Source: Rhodamnia argentea (Eukaryota; Streptophyta; Magnoliopsida; Myrtales; Myrtaceae). Taken from it: 64,000 bases of DNA. A model generated the notes under the pieces. It was not told the DNA's origin, made no database searches, and saw nothing but the letters and a program-made list of their open reading frames with translations. The translations under genes and the position numbers were made by a program. Of this stretch, positions 12,503-24,476 are shown one piece after another (the first letter of the stretch is position 1; each line of letters begins with the position of its first letter). The stretch is taken from contig NC_063158.1 in NCBI RefSeq assembly GCF_020921035.1, positions 3,516,001 through 3,580,000 on the forward strand. Reading direction: 5' to 3'.

Positions 12503-15400
12503 CAAGTGCAATGACATATTATCCTTCGTGCATCGCATCGGTTCAAAAGGTATGGTACGGTGTCGCTCCTAATGCTGGCATTAGAAGATAAGAACAATCG
12601 GATTGTAATATCGATTATTCTAATGATTTGTGTATAATGACAAAGCCCAACTTGATTAGATAAGCATACCAACTTTGAAAACTACTTGTGCATAACAACT
12701 TTCATGAGAAGATGGCATGTTTTTTGTGCATGCAAAAATTCTTTTGAGTACAAAAAAAAATTAATTTGGTTGCATAAGATCCTGTCCACTTCTCTGTCCA
12801 TCACGAAACCGTACCTTGTTGGCATTCAATGCAGCCCTTGGCATTACTTTGGAATTATCCACATATACATATGTCCCTTAAAACAATCAAAATGCAAACT
12901 CAACCCTGATGTATCACGAGCGATTCTTTCGTAATGTGGAAAGCTCTCTTTCTTATCATTTTCACCTGAGTCGGCGAGCATGTCTCCGCGAAAACCCTAG
13001 AAAGATTCGACTATTCATCCTTTCCTGCATGATCTAGACATAAGAACTTCCTTACTCAAACCCTAAAAAAAGAAAACAACAAAATGTGGCCGGAGAGATT
13101 AGACCATGATTATAAACAAGCATGATACAATCCATCTATTTTTTTTTTTTTTTTTTGGGTTTCAACTCTGCCGAGCCCCCACCATCACATTTCCATCGGA
13201 TGAGTTGATGTAGACATGATTTTCAAGGCAGAAGATTCCGTGCCACTAGACAGACACAGAGAAAAAGAAGAAGAAGAAGGAAGAACCTTAGTATTATTCA
13301 ATGCTGAAAAAAGAATTGAATTGTCGTCATTCGAATGAAAGTAGTACATTATGCTCATCTTGGTCTCTCTGTCCCTACCTTGTCTATGACCCCCTCGACA
13401 TCGGCCACATCATGATAAGACATCATCGGATGTATCCGTTCTAACGACAATCCCATCATTCAATCTCGCTTCCTCCACTTTCAAGGCCAAAATCATGACG
13501 ACGATGACCAATTTTCTCGTCGTCTAATCGAATGAAGTGAACGTTTGTGTCGAATTTTCTCCAATTTTAAAGGCCAATCAATAGCAGAATGTTATGGTAG
13601 TATTAGTTTGTTCCGTCCATTTTCGCCTAGACTGCTTTTTTTCTTATTTCATTAGTTTCGGTTACAATTCTATGAAATTAGATGTTTGTGAATCATGCAT
13701 GGTATAAGTATCGAAAAGTGAGCGCATGAAATCTTACTTTTTATAAGCAAATATTTAAGGAGAGAAAGAAATTGCTATCCACACGATCGGCAGATTGCAG
13801 GAATTGTACCTCGTACCTATGGTACCTCGTATGCCTATTGGTGTTGTTTGAGTTGAACCGGCACTATATTTTGCTTTCTCCAAGTCCGCGTCCTCCATTT
13901 TCTCAACGAAACAAATGATGACATTTTCTTTTTCTCCTTTTGGTGTTAATTGACAAGCAAAGTGACAACGACTCAAAATCTGGATTCATGCAAACTTTAG
14001 TCGGCCCAAAAACATGGGCTAGAATATAGTTTTTGGGCCACTTTCAGTTGTGTTTCATGGGCCTCATGTCATAATCTATGTTTGTTGGGCCGATTTGATT
14101 TTTGGGCCGCTTTAAGTCCACATGCAAAGGCCCAACAAACATGGCCGAGTAATGGCCCAAAGTTGTGAGGGGGAGTGAACGCATAATTGCGTCGAGTCGA
14201 GCCCGTAGAGTTACTGTTACTCGAGTTCGTCTCATACGCAAATATCCGAGACTAGACCCCCGATTCGAACATGATCGAGGTTAATCCCATCCTGTATCGA
14301 ACTCGACTCACCCATAGAGTTCACGCAGCTTAACTAATTCCTCCCTTCAACCGATTCCCTCCTTTTCTTTCTTTATGTCCCGAGATACGAAAATCTTTCG
14401 CATCGAATAGTAATAATCTCGACGGATAACCGGTTATTGGCCCGTGGCTTCGCCCACAGAGAAAGTAGGCGAGCCATTAGGTCTCTCAGAACGGGAGACG
14501 TAAGTGGTGCGAAGCGAACGCACAATCCGATACATGTACCCGTTCAATCGATCCTCGTATTATCATTCGCACGAAAAAAACTGTAAATGATAATTGACAT
14601 GGATGCATGCAGCATAAGGTCTCCACCTTATTTTTATTTGAAGGTCAAGTGGGTGCTCATTTGATTTGGTAAAAGGCCATTTCCCTCCTTCAATAACTTA
14701 ATTGTGGATAACAATCCCAAATATAAGTAAGGTCTGTGGACCGACCATGGAAAAAATTATGAAGCTTATTCCATGTCTGCTCTTTTTGTTTCCCCTTATA
14801 GAGAACTAATGTAATGAAATGCAGAAAGCAAATTATTATAATATGTGGAAGATAATGGACATTGGATTTATCACCATAATAAAAAATTAAGTTAAATTAA
14901 AAAAAGAGAATGGTGTTTAAATAATCGGTCCCCAAAGTTTATATACAAGTTAATGGTCAAGCATCACACGATTAAAAGATTGTAGTGGGACGCCGAACGG
15001 CTCAAATGCACATGCAATTCACAAACTTCAACTGTACTCATTCGAGCTCATGCCTTGGCCTCATGGGTCCCTCTCCAAAGAATATACCCTTTTCTAATGC
15101 TAAGCTCAATTGAATTAGTAAATGTAAAAGCATACACGTGTCTCTTGTCAGCGCGAAGTTAAGGCTGTCCTCGGACAGTTGTATTGCTCCTCGTTGAAAT
15201 ATTCTCATGCAAGAAAAGATCCTGTTTGTCAACTTGGGTCTGGTCAGATTGACATGGAGAGAGCATCATTAGCCTGTTGATACCCACGACTCGTTTGGAA
15301 TTTGTTGGATCCGTTTGTGGAACATCCCGCGCAAACATCGCTCACAGCTTGTGTGATATCCAATATTGTCCAACAGGTATTGCGGCTGTTATGCAGAGGG
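12503..15400. other. gene-poor intergenic DNA
   Basis: No gene can be supported. A poly-T tract lies at 13,140-13,157. 13,985-14,165 contains several GGGCCNNNNTTTGGGCC-like words, the GGGCC/GGCCC motif typical of plant repeats and some promoters. Open frames at 13755-13976 and 14044-14241 are not recognisable proteins. Confidence 0.4.
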
Positions 15401-15918
15401 CAATTCAATCGTAAACTTTTCACTTTGATCAATTTAGTCGGGAGCATTTTAACGGTATTTCAATGTAGCCACCCCATCCAATTTTTTTGACAAGAAATTG
15501 TTGACGAATGTTTTTTTTTCCATTTGTTAAATTTTTCGAATTATTTTCTTCTTTTCTTTCTCAACTCTGGTCTCGGCAATGGGCAAGGACCGGCGAGGGT
15601 GACCCTTGCTTGTGGTCGATTGTTGGCCTCGTCGAGACCGGCCCAAAGCGAAAACGAAGAGAAATAAAAGAAAAGGAAAAACAACACAAATATGAAAACA
15701 TTTTTTAAAAAATTCCAAAAATCGTCTATGTTAGTGTCGGTTGAGCCACGTGGATGGTTGACGTTAATTGGACCACCACATCGGCAATTTTTGGTTCGAA
15801 TTGGCAAGGAGGATTATATTGGAAAATTATCGAAATATTTAGGATTAAATTGATAAAATTGAAAAATTTAAGAGTGAATTGGGAGCCGTGCAATATATTT
15901 AGGATTTTTTGGGATAAT
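15401..15918. repeat. second copy of the 'CCTAAACC' element family, degenerate
   Basis: The left part (CAATTCAATCGTAAACTTTT...TCAATTTAGTC) and the right part (TTTAGGATTAAATTGATAAAA...ATATATTTAGGATTTTTTGGGATAATC) are in opposite sense, as in the element at 46505-47050. The core at about 15,570-15,645 is GC-richer (GACCGGCGAGGGTGACCC) than its flanks. The match is imperfect and the limits are approximate. Confidence 0.45.
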
Positions 15919-17319
15919 CACACCCCTATGCATCACTAATGAAATTTATTTAGTTCAATCGAAAGAGTCCACGAGTCCTTAACTTATAAACACCGATGCA
16001 ATAAGACAAAGTCATGATTAAAATATAGAAGAGAAATAAATATATTTTTATTTGCAATCGTATAACATAAAATAAGTAAAGATTTATGGGTGGAAGCAAT
16101 TGATTCTTGGCTGGATCCACAAAACAGGCTTAGATCAATGCCAGAACATCGTCCGAAAATTTCGTGGAATGATTCTTGGCTGTTATAAAAGTTTAAGTCA
16201 TTGAATGAAATCATAATTAATATGTAAATACCATAACACTCCCGATCGTGCATATGCTGAATTTTTTTTTTTTTAACTTAAGACTAGAGCGTTGATCTAT
16301 ATAACTGAGTAGATAAATAAGGATCGAGAAAGATCGTAGACCTCTGTTTGTTTCGCAAAAAATTAAATAATTTTAAAAATATGTTTTTGGAAATAATCGC
16401 TTATATTTCTTATAAAAATGACTGAACATTGGCGAAAACATTTAGATATAAATTATTATCCATGATGAAAATATTTTTTATTGGCTAATTATTTTGAGCG
16501 ATACGAGCGATCGTTTATATAAAAATATTTTTACAAGTCATTTATTTTTCGAATTGTGCTTTTTCTCTCACAATTGGAAAGCATCAATATCAAATTTTTT
16601 TTTTATCTTCTCTCTCCAACTTTTGCCACCCTCTTGCAGAGTCCCGAGTCGAATCCCACACCTATAATACTAACGTTCTTCCTTTTTGATTTATTTATCA
16701 ATACGGCCGCATTCTTATTAACAGCATCAAATATCAAGTTTAATGAGCAACAGTTTGTCTAATACGACATCGATCGCGTTTCCCCATCTTTACGACAATG
16801 TCGTCCGTCATTTCCTTTCTTGTTTTCTGGTGCTCTTATGTTATGTTATTTTGTTTTTTTCTCCAGCCATCTAAAATTTGACAGGTTAGTTGACCAAGTC
16901 AACCCCTTGCCAATGCGAGTCCAAGACAGGACAATCACATTTCTACGGACCCCCAATCTTTGCAGTGCGTTTGTCCCCGGCCCCCCAAAAAGTAAATATA
17001 TAAATAAATAAATAAAACAGATTAAATAACCATAAACGTTGCAAGTATTTGATTTTTTATCTACTTGTTCCTTTTCCATTGATTTTTCAATTTTATCTTT
17101 TTTATGAAGTGAAGGAGCAAAGTATCACCAAATCAAATATTTTAAAACTCCGTCTGTTTTGAGAAAAATAAATAATTTAAAAAATATTTTCCCGAAAATA
17201 ATCGATTTTATCGTTTGAAATGTTCTCATTATCGCCAGTAATTTATAACCAAATATTCTCATGAAAATTAATTTTCTCTTCATTTCTTTTTTGAGAAAAT
17301 TCCAACTACGGGCGTGAGT
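15919..17319. other. AT-rich intergenic DNA with repeat remnants
   Basis: No gene is seen. 16,340-16,560 and 17,140-17,290 are two diverged copies of an AT-rich repeat (TTAAATAATTT, AAAATATTTTT, GAAAATAATCG words). They resemble the duplicated unit at 33.8-34.4 kb. Confidence 0.4.
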
Positions 17320-17610
17320 GTCTTTATTCCATCAAATAAAGGTCAAGTAAACGTTATTTCAAATAAGAGTATGAAGTGCCTCGTTTTTTCAAAAAAGGGC
17401 TTCGTCAAATGGCATTTTCATCCATTTACTTTTTTGAATTTTCTTTCTTTTTTATCTTTTTCTTTTCTTTTTCCTCTCTCCTCCCACACAATCACCAACT
17501 TCGGGCGAGGGTGCCTTGCTTGCCCTTCAGCTATGTCATTTTTTGAGATGATTTGAGCACTTCGGGCACTTATTTGAAATAAGATTCACTTCGGATCCTT
17601 AATTTTCTTT
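17320..17610. repeat. dispersed repeat with AAATAAG ends and a GC-rich core
   Basis: The left side has ATCAAATAAAGGTCAAGTAAA and CAAATAAGAGTATGAAGTGC. The right side has GAGCACTTCGGGCACTTATT in inverted sense. The core is GC-rich (TTCGGGCGAGGGTGCCTTGC). A relative lies at 48505-48970. It has no coding capacity. Confidence 0.4.
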
Positions 17611-17956
17611 CTTATAAATAATGCAAGCCATCATTTTTGGGGTAAGTATTTTTCAGACGATTTATCTTTCGCGAAATGAACTGACTCTAAATTCACCGCT
17701 AGCTATTCGACCCCAAAAGAAAGAAAAAAAAAATTCATTGCCAACACGAAAAGAAAAAATCATATATTTACTATCGGACGAGTACGTGCGTGTTTGGATC
17801 GACGAGCGAATCTTTAACTTGTGTTTTACACTAACATGGATTCAATAAAAGTCCAATTATCATCTCCTTGTTTGCATTATGCATTTCTTGCCGGACAGGG
17901 GAAAAAGGAGGTTGCTTTGCTTTAGCGACCTTCCTTTTTCCTTTTCTAGATAAACA

Positions 17957-17960
<4 letters not shown>

Positions 17961-17988
<28 letters not shown>
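17961..17988 (+). repeat. microsatellite (CT)14
   Basis: An uninterrupted dinucleotide tract about 0.96 kb upstream of the AHL start codon. Confidence 0.95.
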
Positions 17989-17991
<3 letters not shown>

Positions 17992-18290
17992 CCTCCCAAC
18001 TAATTTTTTTCTTTTTTTATAGTTGGTAAACAATTACGATCATAATTACTTTTAGTATTAAATATTGATTAGCTTCGCCCTCCCACCTTCCCCAGCATGA
18101 TAACCCAAAATTTTCTCTTTTTTTAAAAAAGAATTATTATGTCACTAACCACTTTCGGTCCTATTTTTAAATTGGCCTTTTCTTTTTTTGCCCCCATAAC
18201 ATTCAAACCAAAACGCACATATCAATGCTGTAATACTAAATTTGTTTCACTCCATTTGTCAATAAATTCAATGATTCCGGCCGTTTCATT

Positions 18291-18326
<36 letters not shown>
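18291..18326 (+). repeat. compound microsatellite (AC)n(AT)n
   Basis: Eight AC units run directly into about ten AT units, upstream of the AHL gene. Confidence 0.95.
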
Positions 18327-18876
18327 TTGTTTTGGTCTTCTTTCCTTTAGCGAAAAATAATGTTTTTTTTTTTTTTGCGTCTTAGGAAAGTTAGGAGGCG
18401 CATTAGCCAATCAAGAAAACCGGGGTTGGTTTTTTTCCATGTCTCTGCATTTTCTTTTCCCTTTGAAATCACCTCACCCAACAACATGAGGCCAACCCCT
18501 CCAAAAAAGTCCGAAGAGCAAAGATTTTTATCAGTCTGTCTTCAAGATCCTGCTGTATAGCCCTCCTCCACTGGTCGAAATACATTTGAAATTTCTGCTC
18601 TCTTTTTCATCTCTGGGAATACAAGATCCCCCAAAAATTTGAGCTTTTGTCCGAGCTGACTTGCCTCTCTGTGATCACGAAACTTTCTAATCATTCTCAC
18701 TGTGTGAAAAATTTCTATCTTTTTCGCCTGTACAAGACTCTCACTGGTTCAAAGTTTCGATTTTTCGGTCCCTCTGTTTCTGTATTTTGGAGTTTTAATT
18801 GGTTTTCCATCTGGGGGCACGTTTTCTCTTTGTCCGAGTTCAGAGCTGCTTGGGAAATTTGCAGTGTAAAAGGAAA

Positions 18877-18902
18877 ATGGGTTTTTGATGTCTAGCTCGT
18901 AG
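18877..18902 (+). promoter_or_regulatory. two overlapping minimal upstream ORFs before the AHL start
   Basis: ATG GGT TTT TGA is followed, with a one-base overlap (TGATG), by ATG TCT AGC TCG TAG. Both end 45 nt before the main ATG at 18948. They matter only if transcription starts upstream of 18,877, which is likely given the T-rich leader-like sequence before them but is not shown. Confidence 0.3.
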
Positions 18903-18947
18903 AAATTCGATTTTGTTTCTTTTTCTTTTTTTTGAAAGCTTTGAGTT

Positions 18948-21900
18948 ATGGAGGGAAGAGATGGTGTGGGCGCTAGCAGTGGAGGTGTTACAGTGGTGGG
19001 ATCAGACGCTCCATCGGACTACCATGTCGCTCCAAGAACCGAGAACCCCACCCAGACACCCGGATCGGCGCCACCCCCGGTGGCGGTGGCTCCGCCGCCT
19101 CCGGCCGCCGCGGGGATTCTGGTGAAGAAGAAGAGGGGCCGGCCAAGAAAGTATGGGCCTGATGGGTCGGTAGGGGCGGCGCTGTCGCCAAGGCCGATAT
19201 CGTCGGCGGCACCGCGGCCACCAGTGATTGACTTCTCCACCCCGAAGCGCGGCAAAGTAAGGCCGGCCGGGTCGGTCAGCAAGCCCAAGTTTGAAGTGGA
19301 GAATCTTGGTAAATGCCCAGAAATGCGGACTCTTGTTGCATGCTTTTCTTGTTGATTGTGATTTTGAGCCTGGGCTGAAGTGGCAGCTTGATGGTTTTCC
19401 TTTTTGGTTTAATGTTCTGTACTTCCATGCTAAGTGTTTCCAAGTGACTAGTAGTGAAAACATTTTTGTGTGTCGGCTTCAAGTCTAGAGGTATTTTTGC
19501 TGTAGAACTGGGACCGGGGATTGCTTAGCTACGGAGATTTTAATGACTGGGGTTGTTCAGCAAGAACGATGAGTAAATTTTTTTTTCTTTATTTCTTTCT
19601 CCCATTTCTATGAGTTGGGTTGATATTGAAATGTGGAGATTTTTTAGCTTTTGAAGAGTGGGGAAAGAATCTGGACGTGCAGTTGTTTGGCTATCTGAAG
19701 CTATTATGCTGTAATGTTCTTCTTATTGATCTCAAGTAAAGTGGTAAGAATTGCTGATGTTCTTGCTCTCAGGTCTGCCAGAATTTTTAGGTCGAATCTC
19801 TCTTTTCTAAATTGACCACATTGCACAGAGTGCAAGGCTTCTTAAGACTTTTTCACGTTTGTGAAGGGTTTCTCTGTTCCTTGTACCACAGAACATCGAA
19901 ATTGTTTTATGAGTCGATTATGGTTGATCGCATCAGAACTTGCTTTTGCAGGTGAATGGGTCGCATGCTCTGTGGGTACCAATTTTACTCCCCACATTAT
20001 CACCGTTAATACAGGAGAGGTATGCACTAGATAATTGTAGGAATTTGATTTCTCTAGTATGACTATTGAGTTTTTTCTTTGGGGAAAAAAGAACGTGATT
20101 ATGCCAAGATTTATGAACTTATATCATCTACTATTAGTATAAAAGAGGAACTTGGTCTCTAATTCTGTGCCATGAGCCTCACCGTTAATATGGTTGAGAT
20201 TGAATTAGTTTATTCCGATGGATCCAATAGCTATGATTTATTTAGTTCGGACTTGGTTGATAAAACCTCGGGCTACTGAAGTTAGTTCTGATGTCGTTTT
20301 GGATGATGGAATCGAGACTATTTATTGGACATGCCCTTAATTTGGAGGTCTGGAGACTGTTTACAGTTTTATCCAAGTAGTTCATGATGATGGTATTAAA
20401 GAGCTAATTGCATGTCTTAAAAAAGAGATCGTTCCATCCATTAAGTATGTCATCCTCCTTTTTTCTTCATGAAAGAATAAGTCAGACCAATCATATCAAA
20501 TATCTGAGCTAGGCTACCTTGTAAATGCCAATATACTCTGATTAGCTGATATTCTCCTTGGTCATGTCACTTCATTTATCATACCCTTCATTCGACTGTT
20601 ATTTCAAGTAGAAGACTGAATTTTGAGCATCCCTTATTTGGCTTAGGACGTCATGATGAAAGTCATTTCCTTTTCTCAACAAGGACCTAGAGCCATATGC
20701 ATTCTCTCTGCGAACGGCGTGATCTCAAGCGTTACGCTTCGTCAACCTGATTCCTCCGGCGGTACCTTGACATACGAGGTGATCCATTTCTGGTTCATTC
20801 TTCTTCTTTCCAGTTTGAAAAAGATTATTTATGAATGGCTCACTTCAAATCAATGGATGCCCCAGGTGCGGTAGTTATTATTAGATTGCAAATACCGTGC
20901 CAGCTTTTAAACAAATCTCCATTATCCATTGGAAAAATTCATTTTTCATGTTTGTTCCTGCACTTTTCCATTTTGTAGTTTTAGTCCCTCAGTTTTCCTA
21001 GTCCACTTTTGCTCCAGGGTCGTTTCGAGATATTATCCTTATCCGGATCATTCATGCCCAACGACACTGGGGGAAGGAGAAGCAGATCTGGCGGGATAAG
21101 CGTCTCATTAGCGAGCCCAGATGGACGTGTTGTGGGTGGCGGCATTGCTGGATTGCTCGTGGCAGCAAGTCCTGTCCAGGTATTTTCGACATTTACGTGT
21201 TCCTGGCGCTGTCGGTAAGAGGATGGAAGTCTTGTTCCGTCATTTTAAGTGCTTTCATGGGTGATTCTTGGGCTGAAAATTCTACTTCCATATTTGATTC
21301 TTTCCGTGAGATTATCATTTAGAGATCTCTTACAATGTTCTCTTGGAAGTGTTCCTGAGAAATTTTTATATGTTTCTGAAAATTGGAAAACCGTGAAAGC
21401 TTACTAACCAAGTGTTAATACCCACATGATGTTTCTGGCTGTTCTCACCATCTCTTAGTCAGAGTGTTAATCTGACACTCAAGGAAACAAATGCACAACT
21501 ATTGATGCTAGTTCTCAGTCTACATTATTATACCTTATAATAAATTCTAGCATGAAGTTATAATCTCTGCAAATATGTCTATAAGTGAAGTCATGTTCAT
21601 CCTCATGCGCATCTTTTAAAAATAATTCTCTGGGAGCAAATTTTGACAGAGCATGTGTTGTTTCTACAAAACCAGGTTGTGGTGGGCAGTTTTCTCGCGG
21701 GAGATCAGCACGAGCAAAAGACGAAGAACCCAAAACATGACATTCTATCAACAACAAACCAATCTGGGAGTATTCCGATGCCTCTCTCGGACCCTAGCGT
21801 AATTCTCTCAACAAGTCCATCCTATCGAGGAGATAACTGGTCATCGCTTCCATCAGATTCAAGAAGCAAGACGACTGACATCAACGTGTCCGTGCCCTGA
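18948..21900 (+). CDS. AHL1: AT-hook motif nuclear-localized protein, AHL1-like
   Basis: Five exons join in frame: 18948-19308, 19952-20019, 20647-20778, 21018-21179 and 21676-21900, giving 315 residues. Residues 1-59 are Pro/Ala/Gly-rich. Residues 63-69 read RGRPRKY, a type II AT-hook that binds the minor groove of AT-rich DNA. Residues 100-108 (KRGKVRPAG) are a weaker hook-like motif. From about residue 121 a PPC/DUF296 domain follows (EWVACSVGTNFTPHIITVN, GRFEILSLSGSF at 188, LLVAASPVQVVVGSFL); in AHL proteins it mediates trimer formation and partner contact. The tail ends TTDINVSVP, like AHL1 (ending recalled from memory). The intron-containing structure and RGRPRKY hook fit AHL clade B. 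The protein likely acts in the nucleus on matrix-attachment DNA. It is slightly shorter than Arabidopsis AHL1 and shows no break. Confidence 0.93.
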
Positions 21901-23104
21901 GGAATGTTATATAGTTTTCATCAGCGACCACGTGATAATCATGGGACTCATGTTCTTAGATTGCATTTTTTTTTGCAATTTAATGTAGACGTACATTTAC
22001 GTAGTCCTGTGCCGCTAGATCCACTGTTGCTCATTACCAGATTGTATGTCTGCTTAGCGAGAAAGCTGCCTGGTGTTTTCTCTTTTTCATGTAAACCGTA
22101 CGATATAATAGTTGTTGCCTAGAGTTATTTTCCGACTGTTGCAAGTTTCGCAGTGAGTTAAATGCTTCTTTTCTGTATCATCTTCGTCAAATAATTTCAT
22201 TGTTATGTCTTGTTGATGGATCTACAATTTCCTTTCCTGTTGCTAAAGCTGAAAATACTTCATTTGCGAAGTTTTCTTATGACCCTTTTTGCCTTCTCAG
22301 CTTTCTCTTGGTGTACATCTGCTAAAAATTATTGGATGCTCTCTTTCTGGTTCATGTTGATGCTGTCTGATCGTTCTTGAGGGGGAGGAAATGAACCACT
22401 TTGGTCAACTCAAATCACCATCCATTGAGCATCAGAGAGAGAGAGAGCAATTGAATAATACCAGTGCTTGGATTTTAGCTGTTGCAACTAACCAAGGTTG
22501 TCAATTCTTTCATACAGGTTTGTTTTGAAGATTTTAGCTGGTCTCCTGCATATCTAAAGTCAATGATAGAGACCATTTACACGATATGTTATGCTTTCAC
22601 ATCTTTGCCTTGAGTTAGTCTCTAAACCAAACTGACAACGCCGGGCGCCGCTCGAAGGGGGATTACACACAGAAGCTCTGAAATCTTTCCGAATGCATCT
22701 GACAAATATTATTTCGAAGTCGGCATAGAAACTGCATGGAAATGCCGCAAGAATTTTGAGTCTTATTTTTCACGGAAAAATGAGGGCAAAGAGAGAAATT
22801 TTGTGTCTCGTGTGCACTGCAAGGAACAAGAATGGGTCTGCTTAATTGTCGCCTGATCATCAGGATTATGTTCTTAACTCGTTGTATTATGGATTTTTAA
22901 TTTGCCAGATTTTGAAACAATGAAGTGCTGAGCACTTACCGAGTAACCCTTCCTTACAAGATTTTCATTACTTGAGAAGCTGGACTTGCTCGATTTTTCA
23001 ATTGTTTGAGCGATTGAAGCTCCATCTCTACACGGACACTATATTGAAAGTTTCTAAGTTAACCCATTTTTTTATTGAGTGAGTCGGATTGTCCTTGACA
23101 AAGC
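21901..23104. other. spacer between AHL and the small membrane protein gene
   Basis: The first few hundred bases are probably the AHL 3' UTR. A short GA tract lies at 22,434-22,447. No gene is recognisable. Confidence 0.5.
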
Positions 23105-23112
23105 TATAAAAA
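23105..23112 (+). promoter_or_regulatory. TATA box of the small membrane protein gene
   Basis: TATAAAAA lies 86 bp upstream of the ATG at 23191. It predicts a leader of about 55 nt without upstream ATG codons other than one in the CAAAATCATGCG context near 23,136, at or close to the expected start of transcription. This promoter supports the frame downstream as a real gene. Confidence 0.55.
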
Positions 23113-23190
23113 GAGACGGTTCTCTCGGGCAAAATCATGCGTTAAAGTACTTTGAATTGCCGGGAAACCTGAGCATTTGCTTGCCAGGGC

Positions 23191-23706
23191 ATGAAGTTTG
23201 TCTTGGTTCCTATACTTGCATCCGTGGTGATCTTTGTCGCCCTCCTTCTTCTCACCTCCCCGGCAACTTTGAAACATGGACGTACCGATCTTGTTGATCT
23301 GTCTTCAAGTCCTCTTTTCATGTTTTTGGCATTGAATTTCATTGTTCTTGCCATACTCCTCGGTAGCCCCAACCCGACCGATCATGAAGTAGGAAGGCGT
23401 TTCTCGTTTTCCTTCAATGAGGAAGTTAGGGTGGATGATATTGATGCAGACGAAAATGAGGTTTACGTTGATGAAGGCAAAGATGAAGATAGTGATCATT
23501 CGAATGACGAGGTCACTTCTGATGGTTATGAGGAGGATGATGATGACAGCGGAAGCGATGGCGAGATCGGATGGTGCAATGATGAAGACGGCGATGAAGC
23601 ACCCGAAAAGGACGAAGATGGGGACAACAATTTAGAGAAGAGAAGTGAAGACTTCATTGCTAGGGTCATCAAAGGATGGTGGGAAGAGAGGGTGAGAGAA
23701 GATTGA
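23191..23706 (+). CDS. small two-helix membrane protein with acidic tail (DUF761-like end)
   Basis: A single-exon frame of 171 residues. Residues 3-22 (FVLVPILASVVIFVALLLLT) and about 41-59 (PLFMFLALNFIVLAILLGS) are hydrophobic helices. Residues 76-150 are very rich in Asp, Glu and Ser. The last 22 residues contain SEDFIARVIKGWWEERV, which resembles the short C-terminal motif of plant DUF761/DUF4408-type proteins (EEFIA.V...W..E). The likely picture is an N-terminal membrane anchor with an acidic cytosolic tail. The function is unknown. Codon use and the TATA box argue for a real gene. The family call rests on remembered motif shape only. Confidence 0.7.
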   Translation: MKFVLVPILASVVIFVALLLLTSPATLKHGRTDLVDLSSSPLFMFLALNFIVLAILLGSPNPTDHEVGRRFSFSFNEEVRVDDIDADENEVYVDEGKDEDSDHSNDEVTSDGYEEDDDDSGSDGEIGWCNDEDGDEAPEKDEDGDNNLEKRSEDFIARVIKGWWEERVRED

Positions 23707-24189
23707 GATCAAGCACAAGGTCAATGTATCAAAATTCTATGATTCTTATATGCAACACATTCTTAATTATTGCAAGGTCAAATAGCATGCCATGGCTTGA
23801 AGTACGATGTTTCAAGTTTTGCTTCATTACATGAGAGATTTTCCGGCCCAACAGAATCAACGAAAGGTCCTCACTTTGGAATCATTTGTTTATTTTGTTT
23901 GATATCAGAAAAAGAACTGATAAGGTGCCAAGAAAAATTCTACATATACACCTAAAAAATCAAAGCGTATGGAGATGAAACCATCTCCACGAGAAGCCTT
24001 CTCATTGAAGAAAGAATTGCAGAGACCATCTCATCAAAATGATATCAAGCGCCGGGCTCAATCTTAAATCAACCAAAAGCAGGCATTTCCAAGAAGCATT
24101 TTTGAAGGTCACATATCCAACAGACCAGAGCTTACTAGCAAGCTTTGCCAAATCTGCTTTCCAAGCGCAGCTCCATTGAGCATTCTTGG

Positions 24190-24476
24190 GGCATCGGCCT
24201 CGATATGTAGGGACCATACAATCCATCAAACCGTATTCAAGCGGCTCTTGAGCATTGAAGCGCTTTGCCAAAGTCAGCATAAACCTGCATAAAATAGCAA
24301 AACTCTTTAAGACACCGAATCCTCATATGGCTAAAGCAAACACTACAAATGCAAGCTTGTGATAAACAATGTAACGAGGGCTTCGTCCAGAAAGTTCACC
24401 TTCTCAGCAGGTTAACCAGTCTCTAGGCCAACTCATTGAATAATAGCTCATTTGCTTTCTCATTAATATCATCAGC
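24190..24476 (-). pseudogene. CLPR2: relic of plastid Clp protease subunit CLPR2
   Basis: Two exon remnants are readable on the minus strand. 24476-24400 follows an intact TTTTTCAG acceptor. It reads ADDINEKANELLFNELA, then a stop and a frame change, then PAEK before a GTGAAC donor. 24284-24190 follows TTATGCAG and reads VYADFG, shifts frame to AKRFNAQEPLEYGLMDCMV, and shifts again to EADAPR. Plant CLPR2 has QADDIQNEA.EL...YLF.ELA..TGQPAE and KRFNAEEA.EYGLIDKIVRPP..EDAPR at its C terminus. The matching order, the exon border at Q/ADDI and the retained intron show a non-processed copy. A deletion removes the segment before YLF, and stops and frameshifts exclude function. CLPR2 is a non-catalytic subunit of the plastid ClpPR core. 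A weaker possible exon lies at 24678-24718 (FAMRHEISL against FAMPLSRIAL). Confidence 0.72.

Noticed and set aside
6678..18947. Search for a hidden TFB5 gene (At1g12400 homologue), expected from the synteny
   Set aside because: I looked for its characteristic short frame here and between cornichon and PPR and found nothing similar.
19002..19463. 153-residue minus-strand frame over AHL exon 1
   Set aside because: Antisense shadow of the Pro/Ala-rich N-terminal region.
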